From contig SCFE01000089.1 of the NCBI GenBank assembly GCA_004352715.1, positions 297,635-361,634 of the forward strand: a stretch of 64,000 nt of DNA. The letters run 5' to 3'. The notes under the pieces are model-generated. The model saw only the letters and a list, made by a program, of their open reading frames with translations, did not search any database and was not told where the DNA came from. This DNA comes from Hofstenia miamia (Eukaryota > Xenacoelomorpha > Acoela). Position numbers and translations under genes: made by a program. Positions 19,861 through 32,929 of this stretch are shown here, piece after piece; the stretch's first letter is position 1, and every line of letters starts with the position of its first letter.

Positions 19861-22300
19861 AACCTAATAATTCAAAAAATAAATTAAATAATTATCATTA
19901 TTGAAAATCTGTAAATATAAGAATTTTTCATTATTACATATTTCAGTAAACATATCATTTATTGCTAAGCTATATCCGTAATATCCGCAAGTATAATTAA
20001 ATTTCTCATTACACTCTAACTTAAATGCATCTAATTTAAAAATAAAATTTTCATTTTAATAAATCATACCTAAATAAGAAACATGGAGTTAAAAACTAGG
20101 AATAAGAATAAATTAAAGGAAACCTACACGATCATGATTATTCAATCTGTGTATTTTCAATTTATGATTTCTAAACAAATACAATATTTCATTTATTCAA
20201 ATGTGAACTTATGGCGTTAAGATGTTCATTTCTTTATTTAAGTATATATTGAAGCAATTTTCAAACTCACCTAGTTCTTTCCAGGTCATCATTAATAAAT
20301 GAATTTACAGGTGATATTTCGGGAGTGTAGTCTGACGTAGATGGTATGTTGGTCATTTACGAAAACTCAGATAAATTCGCCTATTCTGAACAGGATGAAA
20401 TATCAGTATCTAATAAATTCATATCAATGCGATTGAAAGCTCTTCGTTTTAATGTTCTTGATGACGCAACAGTACTACGTTTTCCTTTTCTATTATAAAT
20501 GCCATGATGTATCAATACAAACTAAACCAAAAGTATTATTGCTAAATAAACTTTCTCAAATATCGTTGTGGATATTATATATTCATTAATATATTATATT
20601 GCCACTAATAACATAAGCACATTGAACGGCCAATAAATTTGCAATGTTCAATAACGTTGTATAAACTTTCAAAGATGCCAATAAAAAACAAAGAAACGTA
20701 AACCCCTAACATTTAAAAAAATTAATTAATTTGGCAGAAAGTACTATATAGAAAAGCCATTAAACTTAACCCTTTCCATGCGTAATTGTACAAAAGAATT
20801 AATCCTTACTTGCGTAATTAATTTTTTCCTTATAAATAATTTTTAAGAGTAACACTCAAATCAATGCAGAAAATTTCAATCCTTTACATGCAAAAGATAA
20901 TAGCTGTTAGTAATTATGTGTAATTATTATCTTAACAGTAATGTATTCAAATAATTACAATTTTAAGCTATATTAAAATTCCAATAAATTATGCATTCAA
21001 GGATTTTAAATGGTCCCGCACACGCAGTGAACAAATATTCCTGAAGAAAAGAAATAAAAAATAAAATTAATAAAATTTTAATGTAAGTTACTTTTTATAT
21101 TTTATATAAATATTTCTAAAAGTTTTGTTTGATTAATATTTCCAAATTTTTCAAATATATAGTACGTTTCATGAAGGTTTCAAATTCAACAAAGACGTCA
21201 TCGTTTCAGATTGAACCAATTTGCAACGTTGCAGAAACGAACAAAGTTTATTGGGTATGTTTGCCTTTCAAAAATGGCAGAAAGGGGCGTCTTTAAATTG
21301 CAGTTTAGTAGATTTGCCTCCAGATGCAAAACAAAACTCCTTTGCAAAATCAGCTGTTAGAAATGCACACATAGTCATTTTACAAATATCACGAATATCT
21401 TTTCCACCTTGAAAAGACTGCTTCCTTACCTAAATCAAAATAATAAACAAATAAGTAATTAATAGTATGCAGAAAGCTGAAAGTTGCGAACTGAAAGAAG
21501 CGGGGCATTTCCAGAAATTTTATATTCGTGCATTTTTTCATGTTTTTACATTCCTAGAATCCACAATATACTTTCGCACACTTAAATTTAAACCATGTAA
21601 GTATTCAAAACATTTTACTCTTCCGAACTGATATATCAATATAAATCTTTGTTAATACAATAAATAATTATAGATATCCAAGAAGACAGAGCCTTTACTA
21701 TCTTTATTTATAGAATGATTAACTTGGTTCTTTCATTCTGATATTCTGCAGTTAAGTTAATTGATAATGGTTGTTTGAATAGAATTAATTGTCAACGGAT
21801 AACAATAAATATTAAAGTGTAAAGAATACACTAAAATTACCAGAACGTTTGACAAATGTGGATCAATTTGTATTTTCCGTTGTAATTTATCGAAGTTTTC
21901 GGCAGTTAGAGGCGAATCAATGAAATTCGTGTTTTGAGAAACACCTTCTGCAGAATCAGATGATTCGCCAATCCTCTGCAATATTAAATTTGCGTCTTTT
22001 TGATTTCAATCAATTCCTGTCAGATCGATTTGAGTTGTCTTTCTAAAAAATTTACATATTTATCTTGGACCTCTCATAATTTTCAAGGATCCACCAAATT
22101 ATTGATTCACATTTAACTGGTACACACTCGTAGAAAATTTATAATGTAATAAAACTTTGTGAAATCCAATAAAAATCATAGGATGTCTTAACAATCATGT
22201 TATATATTGGAATATCTATATGGAATTTTACATACCAATGTTTTTGGAAGAAGTTGTCATGGAAGTCGAGGATTCAATCTAAACAAAATATATATATATA
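19861..22300. other. No recognisable gene
   Basis: Very AT-rich sequence with only short ORFs (21221-21412 plus, 21757-21981 minus) that I do not recognise and that lack supporting motifs. Confidence 0.6.
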
Positions 22301-22924
22301 NNNNNNNNNNNNNNNNNNNNNNNNNNNNNNNNNNNNNNNNNNNNNNNNNNNNNNNNNNNNNNNNNNNNNNNNNNNNNNNNNNNNNNNNNNNNNNNNNNNN
22401 NNNNNNNNNNNNNNNNNNNNNNNNNNNNNNNNNNNNNNNNNNNNNNNNNNNNNNNNNNNNNNNNNNNNNNNNNNNNNNNNNNNNNNNNNNNNNNNNNNNN
22501 NNNNNNNNNNNNNNNNNNNNNNNNNNNNNNNNNNNNNNNNNNNNNNNNNNNNNNNNNNNNNNNNNNNNNNNNNNNNNNNNNNNNNNNNNNNNNNNNNNNN
22601 NNNNNNNNNNNNNNNNNNNNNNNNNNNNNNNNNNNNNNNNNNNNNNNNNNNNNNNNNNNNNNNNNNNNNNNNNNNNNNNNNNNNNNNNNNNNNNNNNNNN
22701 NNNNNNNNNNNNNNNNNNNNNNNNNNNNNNNNNNNNNNNNNNNNNNNNNNNNNNNNNNNNNNNNNNNNNNNNNNNNNNNNNNNNNNNNNNNNNNNNNNNN
22801 NNNNNNNNNNNNNNNNNNNNNNNNNNNNNNNNNNNNNNNNNNNNNNNNNNNNNNNNNNNNNNNNNNNNNNNNNNNNNNNNNNNNNNNNNNNNNNNNNNNN
22901 NNNNNNNNNNNNNNNNNNNNNNNN
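22301..22924. other. Assembly gap (624 N)
   Basis: Unknown sequence beginning right after a TATATA run, which probably caused the gap. Confidence 0.99.
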
Positions 22925-23308
22925 GTGTTTAGTAATATTATATTTCTGGGGAATTCTTGCAACTTCTCTGGTCCTTGGGAAATTTGAACAATGATTCGTA
23001 TGTGCAATTACGATAGTTTACTCTGCATTTAAAAACACACACTGTATTTGGCATAGCGTCTAACTAAATGATATCACTATTAAATATTACTTCAGTTATT
23101 GTTATTTCGATGCGTGTTTGAGCCTGCATTTCATCTCACGATAGCGTAGTATTTCTCCTCCTCATATCGTACTCTACGGTATGTATTATATTTTAAAAAT
23201 CCATCAAATTTTAAGAGATTTCAAAGTATTCCGGTGAAAGTTTTAATAGAAAATGTACAAAGTTAATTTCTTACCTGCATTTGCCATTATTCTAATTTTA
23301 TGTCTTTC

Positions 23309-24935
23309 TCAATCTTCAGCAGGTAAAGAATGGAAATGGCAAAGATTCGCAGCATTTCTTTTGGAATAAAGACAAACGGATCTACCTTCAATCCATGTAG
23401 AAGGAACATACTCGACGCTGCCTTCCTCAATAAATTCAATGATAGTAAAGTTCTTATCCATTGCTAAAACAGGAACCAAAACTTGAAACAATTCTAAGCA
23501 AAATACATGTTTAGATTGAGCATATTCATAATAATTATATTTGTATTTCAAAAAAAACTGCCTGATTCACAAAGAAATACAATGTATAAGTTTTATCATA
23601 AGAAATTCAGCGGCTATTGGTATAGCTATACATTTGTATTCAATGTCATATAATGATATATTGCGTTCAATGTCGCCCAAATTACACATGAATATTCCAA
23701 AGTGGTTTGAAGGAGAACGAAGTTTAAAGTAGTCAGATGTAGTATTTAGGAGATTAATGTTTGCAAATGGAGTGGAATCGTTTTCTTACAAACTCAGTAT
23801 CTTGCAGCAGTCACCATTCTTGAGTAAACAAAACCCATTCTTTTCATTATCAAAATAAAAAAAGTTGGAATAATAAAATCGCTTATAATGTCGAATGCCA
23901 TTCTTTGGGTTCATGTAGTTAGCAAACTTATTAGAACGGGAATAATTGGAGAATAATTTCAAAAACATAGGCCCTTGATTTTCTCAGCATGATTAGACAC
24001 TTCTTCAAGAGTCAATCACCCAGATTTAACTTTTTTCTAAATTGAATATAAAAAATTTTCAAAATCAAAGCAAGAAGTCATCCAGGGAACCATGCTTTTG
24101 ACAGCATTTAACCAAATGAAGTAAATTGTGAACATTAAAGATTAAAAAGTTCTTGGAGTAAATACTTTCAGTTGAATTAACAAACTCTTTAAGTAGTGGG
24201 GAAACATAAATTAGCATTTTCCGATTTTGTACATTTAATGGATCACAGAGACAACGAATAGCAAGCGAAAGAAGAAGAAGAAAATTTTGATAGATATACT
24301 CTGGGAGATTTTGAAAAGCGTATACTCAAATGTATAGCAGAATTTGTCTATATTCTGTGGCTTTATAGAAGTTCGCATTAGATAAATCACGCACGCTTCT
24401 CGAAAATTTACATGTAATGTGTTTATTAGCTTCTTAAATGAATCGGAAATTTCCTTAATAACTTGAGAGGACTGACGGTAAGCATCACAACCTAAATTTA
24501 ATTATGTGCTCCTACATATAAAGCAGTTGAAGAAATCATTATATTCAAAATTTGACAATTATTGAAAAACATTAAGGGGTGAATGGAAGAGTCTGCGAGT
24601 TTTGGCGGCAGCGAACTTTGAAATCATGTTCTGCATCCTGATTTGGTGTATTGAGATATTTATAAGGGACAAATTTGATAATCTTTCCGTTTTCATAGTA
24701 TTTCGTAGACAATTTCTAGTCTTTTTCAGGGTTGAAAAAAGTCCGCTCAGCTTCACATGACGTTACTGTCAAAATTGATCCAATAATTAATTATTTGCTG
24801 ATGTTTAAACTTTTTAACTCTAACTTGCTCCACTGTATAGTTATCATAGATCAAAAGTGCTTTCTCACGCTGATTGTTTAAACGATTAATAACATCAGAT
24901 TGGCTCATTTTATCATCTATAATACAAAAACACAT
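23309..24935 (-). pseudogene. Degenerate DNA-transposon coding remains
   Basis: On the minus strand four faint pieces lie in one direction. The first (24935-24559) has MSQSDVINRLNNQREKALL. A second near 24155 translates as FNVHNLLHLVKCCQKHG followed by SLDDF, recalling the HNLxHLxDDxxxxGxLDxFSAF segment of animal transposase-domain proteins. A third is at 23968-23786. The fourth (23551-23309) contains IIEFIEEGSVEYVPSTWI, like the 'VVEF.D...VEVVPSSWL' end found in the same type of proteins. Stops are frequent. The assignment rests on two short motifs and is tentative. Confidence 0.35.
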
Positions 24936-25161
24936 TTACATATGCATTAATAATTACAATATACAATATATTGATCTATTAAAAAATCCATAATAAATTG
25001 AAATTACTTTTTCTGAACCTCACCAAACCAATTTACTAGTGTTTAAATATCGCCCAAATCCAACCCCAACAAACCCATTACTACAACTAATCAAAATTTC
25101 TTTTACAGACATCAAATTTCTCTAGAGAAACTTCATGTCTATGAGAATCCCTTTATAAATA

Positions 25162-26161
25162 NNNNNNNNNNNNNNNNNNNNNNNNNNNNNNNNNNNNNNN
25201 NNNNNNNNNNNNNNNNNNNNNNNNNNNNNNNNNNNNNNNNNNNNNNNNNNNNNNNNNNNNNNNNNNNNNNNNNNNNNNNNNNNNNNNNNNNNNNNNNNNN
25301 NNNNNNNNNNNNNNNNNNNNNNNNNNNNNNNNNNNNNNNNNNNNNNNNNNNNNNNNNNNNNNNNNNNNNNNNNNNNNNNNNNNNNNNNNNNNNNNNNNNN
25401 NNNNNNNNNNNNNNNNNNNNNNNNNNNNNNNNNNNNNNNNNNNNNNNNNNNNNNNNNNNNNNNNNNNNNNNNNNNNNNNNNNNNNNNNNNNNNNNNNNNN
25501 NNNNNNNNNNNNNNNNNNNNNNNNNNNNNNNNNNNNNNNNNNNNNNNNNNNNNNNNNNNNNNNNNNNNNNNNNNNNNNNNNNNNNNNNNNNNNNNNNNNN
25601 NNNNNNNNNNNNNNNNNNNNNNNNNNNNNNNNNNNNNNNNNNNNNNNNNNNNNNNNNNNNNNNNNNNNNNNNNNNNNNNNNNNNNNNNNNNNNNNNNNNN
25701 NNNNNNNNNNNNNNNNNNNNNNNNNNNNNNNNNNNNNNNNNNNNNNNNNNNNNNNNNNNNNNNNNNNNNNNNNNNNNNNNNNNNNNNNNNNNNNNNNNNN
25801 NNNNNNNNNNNNNNNNNNNNNNNNNNNNNNNNNNNNNNNNNNNNNNNNNNNNNNNNNNNNNNNNNNNNNNNNNNNNNNNNNNNNNNNNNNNNNNNNNNNN
25901 NNNNNNNNNNNNNNNNNNNNNNNNNNNNNNNNNNNNNNNNNNNNNNNNNNNNNNNNNNNNNNNNNNNNNNNNNNNNNNNNNNNNNNNNNNNNNNNNNNNN
26001 NNNNNNNNNNNNNNNNNNNNNNNNNNNNNNNNNNNNNNNNNNNNNNNNNNNNNNNNNNNNNNNNNNNNNNNNNNNNNNNNNNNNNNNNNNNNNNNNNNNN
26101 NNNNNNNNNNNNNNNNNNNNNNNNNNNNNNNNNNNNNNNNNNNNNNNNNNNNNNNNNNNNN
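25162..26161. other. Assembly gap (exactly 1000 N)
   Basis: A gap of round length, probably of arbitrary size. It hides the C-terminal endonuclease and any RT of the minus-strand LINE that begins at 27126. Confidence 0.99.
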
Positions 26162-27126
26162 GTTCATCATAAGGAGAATTACATGAAGTAGGGCTATGGT
26201 ATGAGACATTTAAGATAATAGGTATTGTATTGTTAGGTATATCGAACTTTAACCAAATACTTTCAAATTTACTTGTATCATTAAGAATGGTGCATGTATA
26301 CAGTTTTTTGACATATACTGCTACACCACCACCACTATGTAGCTTTGAGCAAGATGATCGTTTTCGACAACAACAAATGTTTCTGTCTTTTCGAAAAATA
26401 CTATAGTTGTCAATAGTTACATAAGTAGAGGGAACTTTATTGTTTAAAAATGTTTCCGTTATTGCACATATATCAATATTATATCTCTGAAGATCTTCAT
26501 GCAATAATGAACAAGATTTTTTATTTGTATTTTGATCAGAATTTTCTATTTTCTTTAAGGAACGAGCATTTAATAAACATATTCTAGGAAGCATCAGGGA
26601 TTGGGTTTTATAAGAACAGCTATTTTTATTGTAACTATCATCTAGTCATGATCTAATTGGATGTAAACCCCAATTAATTTTAGCAATTAATTTTTTCTTT
26701 TCCATTATAAATGCAGGGCAATCTTTGTTGAAAGAATTATGATTCTTACAGTCGGTATTTTGGTGATCAAAACTTTTACAGTTAATACATGAATGGTTTT
26801 CTGTTGATTCTGTGCATCTTTGTTAAATGATTTTTAGTACATAATCCACAAGTTGTTTCTCCTTTACAGTATTTGGAAATATGTCCAAATCTTGCACATT
26901 TATAGCATCTTGTGATTTGTATATTGTCATATACCTTACAAATTCTTGAGCAGAACCTAATAGCAAAATTTAATTCAACTATGACATCTCTTACACCAGG
27001 CGTTACTCTGCATATAATGCAATTACTTATTCCATTAAAAGTTGAAACAACTTCAAGAGATTCTGAATTATTATTGTTAAAAAGTGATTCAATTCTAGGG
27101 TTGCTATTTATTATTTCAGAAATAAT
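26162..27126 (-). pseudogene. Second copy of the ORF1/endonuclease LINE, truncated
   Basis: This stretch is about 97% identical to 17522-18498. It contains the last third of ORF1 (27126-26657) with the zinc knuckles, but a small deletion at about 26816 shifts the frame between knuckles two and three. ORF2 starts at 26594 with RICLLNARSLKK and continues into the gap. The 5' end is cut inside ORF1 at 27126, where the sequence runs into GTAGTAGTT. It is a recent, 5'-truncated insertion or segmental copy. Confidence 0.8.
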
Positions 27127-27149
27127 GTAGTAGTAGTTCTACATCCAAA

Positions 27150-27430
27150 CTAGTTATGGAATACATTGGCTTCGTGTAAAAGAGCAGGTGAAATTCAACT
27201 AACCATTGCTCATCGATCACTTTACCAACCCCCAACCAATTCTGTGATAGACTGAGCAAAGTGGTGCGTATCATCCCTAATCACCCTAGGAATTTGCGAG
27301 TAGGTGGTAATGCATTTCGCTATTTTTGTCCTGTAATGTGGAATAAACTCAATGACGATTTAATAAAAATAACATCTCACAAAGAGTTTCAGAAAAAGCT
27401 AAAGAAATTTCTATTTTATTAATTTGCTTT
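27150..27430 (+). pseudogene. CR1/L2-like LINE 3' end
   Basis: The plus strand reads LTIAHRSLYQPPTN, then NLRVGGNAFRYFCPVMWNKL and KEFQKKLKKFLFY before a stop. This is the conserved C-terminus of CR1/L2-type ORF2. An AT-rich region follows without a clear microsatellite tail. Confidence 0.65.
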
Positions 27431-30320
27431 AGGGTTTAAATATTATTAAATAAAAAATTTTAAAATAAATAGAATAGGCCAATGAATGTTGAAAATGTTC
27501 CCAAATTTTATGAATTAAATATTAAAAAAATTGCAAAAATAAGACATTTGTGATTATCACATCAAGAAATGTGCTACACTCTCTCACATTTGCAGTATCT
27601 TTCCGAAGAAGGGGTTGTAAACTAAAACAAACTGAAACCTTCGGGCTCTACTAAAAATTAAAATCAATATTTTAATAAGGCAGAATTTTTTTTTGAAATG
27701 GCAAATATTTTGATTTAGGCAACTGTTGCAGGATTTCAGAACTGAAATTGAGAACATTAGTTATTCAAAATAATTAATTACAAGTCAATATTCTGTTTCC
27801 CCTTGTCAATTTTTATAACGTGCATGTACATGCAAATATAGTATAAAAATACTGAAATAATACTAACTGAATGCTGCAAACAGAATGTTGGTTAAGTAAT
27901 ATGCACTGAAAACTAATTTTTGTAAGAAGTCTTTTTTTAATGAAAACTTAATTGCGCACCAAAGAATACCAGTTGCAGTTGGTTTTTGAATTTTTGAATG
28001 CATGCTTTATACATTATTAAAATGAATTTTAAGCTCTCTTACTTGTAGCTTTAACAATGAAATTTATTTATAAAAACATGCTAAATATTGAATAGATTAA
28101 AAACTTGCCATGAAGTGATTATATCTAAAACACGTTTTTGGTTTGTCAAACACTTTTCTCCAAACCTATTCGGAAATTTGGAAATCGTGAGCCATTGACA
28201 CATCTATTGGTGATTGTGCTCGAACTTAATGTTGAACATTTGTACAAAAGTGTTTTGATGTGGTTGTACTTTATAAGATAAACTATTTTTTTTGAAAATT
28301 TCAATTTTCTTAAAATACTTAATCTCTATGCCCAATGTTCATGTAATTCAAAGGCTTGGAGCTCATTGGAACTTGATCAAGCTTGTCTTACTTGAAAAAA
28401 GTCGACACTATCTATACTGTGGTGGCTTCTGATTTTGCATGTCTTTATTAGTTCGTGAGTTTCAAGGTCTTAATATTTTTTCAGGAAATCATGTGCATTA
28501 TTTATGAAATTCTAAAGCTGTTTAAGGTAAATAGTGTCTAATTCATTACACGTGCTCATATAAAAAATATTTCGAACTTTAAGCGCCCCTTCCGAATATT
28601 AAGAGGTTTTGAATCGCATCTTGTGTAATCCTTTGTGGCTTTCTTAGTAATTCTCTTCTTTGCTTGCTGAACGGCGATGAAAACTATACTAGGGCTTCTG
28701 AAACTTCATATGGTTTCTTGCTTTGAAACAATTTGCGATGTTAGCAGATTAGTCAGGAGTTGTTTACAGTTAATAATCTGGATAACTACCGAGTTGTGGA
28801 AAGCGAGGGCAGTATCTTGAATCAGTAAACATAAGTCATTCAATTTCAAAAAATATAAAACAATGACACTATTATATTAACAAATGAAACTAAGGATGAA
28901 AACAAACTGTAAACAAATCATTTACTGTATGCAGAATAAAGTAAAATTTCCGTAAATCATCGGCAGCCATAGCTCTTGCCTATGCTGAATAAATCGAATG
29001 GCATACGTAAGGTGATTGGCTTATCTAATTGCATCTTTCACCTGATTCAGCTCAGCTTAAAGCGCATAATTTGGTGGATCCTCTAATATTATAGCTGCTT
29101 GTCTAACTGCATTGACAGAGGATCAAAAAATTCAATCTGTGATAAAAGTGCGCTCTACATTTGGGCCCTTAGTAGTGTTGTTCTATATTCCATGAAACAT
29201 TTGGAAAACATTTAAGTTACTCTCATCCATGTAATAGATAATTTTATGCTATGATGTAATCCTTTAAATGGATTCAACAAATGCTTATCGCTTGGTCTTA
29301 AATTTTGCAACATAGATCAGGCGCAATCAAGATGTAATTGTATTGTGCTTATGGAAATGTGTATTGCTATATCTAGATGATGTCTTAGTTAATGTAGTAA
29401 ATAAATGCGTTACAGTGTTTTGGCAATTTTTCTCCAAAAGATTGTTGCCATGTTGTAGAAACACTTCTAGGAATAAATTTTAATATGTAAAGTAATAATT
29501 TATAGCATTTTAGGATATAAATTTATTACCTTTTCTGGACTTTTCGTGAGCAATAATTGTGTGTAACTTGCTAAAATTTCAATTGTTATTATTTATAGCT
29601 CAATTGTGTTTTAAAATAATAATGATGGCTCTACTCATAAATTTTTCTTCAGCATGTACAGGGCAATGCGCAAAAACTATTGCTTGAGATGATTTATTGT
29701 ATGGAGAATAGATTGAACAAATGCTTACATTATTCTCCATAGAGCAAATCATTTGTTTATATTAATAGTTTGTTTTGTTCTATAGTTTCATTTTTATTAA
29801 AGTCATAGATTGACATTTATTTTAAATAGAACGGTAAAAGATGTACTTTAATCTAGTTCAGTGGCTGCGTGTGACATCATGTGCAGGGTGGACCACACTA
29901 AATGTAAAAGTGTAATATTCTTACATTTCTCATTTTCAAAAAATATCACAATGACACATGAGATCAATATAAAAAAAACCTCTGAAATTTTGAAATATCT
30001 TACAAAGTAGGCTAATTTTAGTAGACCATATAGCTCGGCCAGTTTCTATCCGATCTTGAAAGTTGTTGCACCATTCGATTTTTCATCGATAAATATAGAA
30101 ATAAAGGTACTTTATCTTCGCTTTTAAAAATATTTAGGGTGTCTGTACGTAAAATTAGGAGAATATCAAAATTTTAAAAAGTGGCCAGCTTCAAGGGATA
30201 GGCAGTTGAAGTGACATTTAATGTAGAGTTCGTCTCACGGCTCTTGCCACTTTTTGTATTCAGTACTGCATAAATCCCGAACACTTGTTTCTCGAAGGGT
30301 GTACTATATCATTTTGATCC
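27431..30320. other. No recognisable gene; one hairpin
   Basis: AT-rich sequence without long ORFs. The only structure noted is a 102-base hairpin at 29671-29772. Confidence 0.6.
29671..29772. repeat. Imperfect inverted repeat (hairpin)
   Basis: Left arm CAAAAACTATTGCTTGAGAT and the following TGTATGGAGAATA reappear inverted on the right as TATTCTCCAT..TTAATAGTTTG. Stem about 43 bases with mismatches, loop about 13 bases. It could be a tiny MITE or a pre-miRNA-like foldback. Confidence 0.45.
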
Positions 30321-30332
30321 ACCTTTGCAAAC

Positions 30333-30482
30333 GTGCTCAATTTTTGATTGGCCGTTGGCTTACAATATTGCATACAAGAGAACGGTGGATGAAGACAATT
30401 TGGTCCGCCTTCTGATAAACAATTCTGATTTGATAATTTGTAATTTGGAGCTCAGCGCCAAGCGCCAAAAAATTGAATTACA
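30333..30482 (+). repeat. Second copy of the ~150-bp dispersed repeat
   Basis: Nearly identical to 10680-10830 in inverted orientation. It begins at TTTTTGATTGGCCGTTGG and ends at GCCAAAAAATTGAA. It lies 250 bases upstream of another RLE-LINE copy and in the same relative orientation to it, but here does not interrupt it. Confidence 0.7.
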
Positions 30483-30727
30483 AATTGTACTTACTGCTGT
30501 AATATTTGTTAATATTTTTTCATTTTGATGAACTAGCTATCTATATTGTTTTTGTAATATCAAACTCTGACATGAACTTTTATAATATTAATATTAGTGT
30601 TATAGAAGTTCATGACTCTAATTATGTAATTCAAAATTGAGGTATTCAATTAGTATTGCCTTGACATTTAATATTATGTAACATGTTGGCCAACGACTAT
30701 GAAATTGCGAACATCTGTGCTTTAAAG

Positions 30728-32278
30728 TAGGCTGACATGTTACTTAGAACAGAATGGTTTAATACCGGAGGAGTAAAAGGGATGTAGGACAAAGACTACA
30801 GGATGCAAATATCAGTTGTTAATAGACCAGGCAGTGGTGGAGCATTGTAGGAGAAGGAAGACAAACTTAGCAATGGCATAGTTAGATTACAGGAAGTCAT
30901 ATGATAGTATAGCACATAATTGGGTACTAAAAATGCTAGAGGGCAAGGGAGTTTCACGGAAATGGGTTGAGTTTCTAGAGAGAGAGATGGGAAAGTTGTA
31001 GACTGAGATAGACGGGCACAGGTTGAGCTTTAGGCAGGGCATATTCCAGGGAGACAGCTTAGCACCACTTCTGTTTGTAGTTAGCATAATCCCTATCACA
31101 GAAAAGTTAAAGGAGACAGGAATAGGGTATAAATTTGAGAAAAATTGTAGAGCAGTGAGTCACCTATGGTACATGGCCGACCTTAAGATGTATGCTAGCT
31201 AAAAGAAGATGTTGCAAAAGCAAGCGGAAACATTGGAGATGGCAAGTAGAGAGTTTGGGTTGGAGTTTGGATTAGGAAAGTGTGCAGCAGGGGCAAGGAC
31301 AAGAGGCAAGGGTATAGATGAAGATGGTTCGAGGACGAGCAGCGGGGATAAGATTGAGGAATCAAGGAGTGGTTCACGTACTTTGAGTGATAGAGAGAGA
31401 TAGGACAGATGATAAGGAAATGAAGACGAGGTTAGGAAAAGAATACAAGAGAAGAGTAAGGAAGGTACTACAGAAGTCGGCACTGAATTGGCAGAAAAAC
31501 ATGTAGTAGAGCAACCTAAATGACCCCTACTTGAGGTCAATATGGGTTAAAGAAGATAAGAACAGAAGCTGACGGAAAGAAAGAATATCAGAAAAGAATG
31601 CAAGCAGAAAGACAAACAGGGTATAATCAGAAGGTGATGCTTGGAGAATACTGGAGGAATATGGAAAACTGGGACAGAGAAGAGGTAGGACTAAAGAGAG
31701 AAACAGAAGAAGCCCTGATAATGGCGAAACAGGAGCAAGCAATTAGGAGAAACTGGGTGAAGAAGCACATAGACAGAAGAGTAAAAGTAACTAATAAGAG
31801 TAGGCTATGTAAGAATGGGCTAGAGACAGTAGATTATCTGATAGCAGAGTGTCAGAAGTTGGCACAGAATGAGTATAAGTTCAGGTATGTCAAGGAGGGA
31901 AGGATGGTACATTGGAGCTTTAGCAGTCAGCATGGATTAGAAGCTGGAGACAAGTGGTATGACCATAAACCACAGGGAGTCATAGAGAATTAGAAGGTTA
32001 AGATAGTGTGGGACTTCAACATACAAACTAGCAAAGTTATGGAAGCACGGAGGCCAGACATATTGATAGTAGACAAAGAGAAAAGATTGGGAATAGTGAG
32101 AGACATAGCAGTACATAAGGACAGGAATGTAGAAAGCAAGGAAAAAGAGAAAAAGACAAGTACAGGGAGTTGGCAGAGGAAATAGAAAGGCTGTGAAAGT
32201 TAAAGAAGGTCGAAGTAGTCCCAGTAGTCGTAAGAGCAGTGAATAAGGAGCACAAATGTTACCGGAGGAGTTGAGATT
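30728..32278 (+). pseudogene. RLE-type LINE, second 5'-truncated copy
   Basis: The plus strand starts inside the RT (homologous to 10875 on the minus strand). It runs through [10 protein letters not shown]-like and QGIFQGDSLAPLLF-like blocks (about 30880-31080). The catalytic motif follows at about 31170, where the family's YMDD reads YMAD, so the first catalytic Asp is replaced. The connector has a deletion relative to the other copy. The zinc-finger and endonuclease part is open at 31598-31993, with SRLCKNGLETVDYLIAECQK and KWYDHKPQGVIEN, and the RLE continues in other frames to about 32278. Identity to the first copy is high, but stops are common. Confidence 0.75.
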
Positions 32279-32530
32279 TCGTGACGGCATAAAAATGCTG
32301 ACCAGTTTAGAGAAATCGCAAAAAGTACTTTTTTCTATGACTTCTCAAGAAAATATATGGGCAAATAAAATGCAAATTGCCCCAAAATCTAGCAAACATT
32401 TCCTTTAAAGAAAGGCAGCACTACAATGCGTATTGCTTCACGATGCAGGAAAGATTTCGTGACGGTATAAAGATGCAGGCTAATTTAGAGCAATTGCTAA
32501 AAATATTTTTTATGCCATGTATTAAGATAG
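32278..32530. repeat. Imperfect tandem duplication, ~177-bp period
   Basis: TTTCGTGACGGCATAAA at 32279 and TTTCGTGACGGTATAAA at 32456 each start a roughly 75-base segment of similar sequence (CAG.TTAGAG.AAT.GC). The rest of the unit is unrecognised. Confidence 0.45.
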
Positions 32531-32929
32531 CACGCGAAATCACTTTTCATACACCATCGCGTGTCAAAAATATTTCGTAGCAAGAAATATTTCCTGTAAT
32601 TGAAGCTGCAATGTTATTTATCTAGAATTTATTTATTTTTAAGCAGCTAGTGTCAGAGGTTTTTCGGTAAAATGTTAGGCAGGGAGCTCTTTCTTACGAT
32701 CAAAAATACTTTTCCAAAAAATTCTTATTAGAGATTGTAATAAGTGTGTCAATTGTATTTGGTATAAGGTAACTTGAGGTCGACAGCCTCTCGCACCTGC
32801 CTAAAACATTACATCTAAATATTGAAATACAGTTATAAAGCAGTGAAAGAAACGACAGAACTCCTCCTGGTAAGATAGCCAACTATTAAATATATTGATT
32901 TACTCTGTCATCAAATTGCCTAGTGGATG

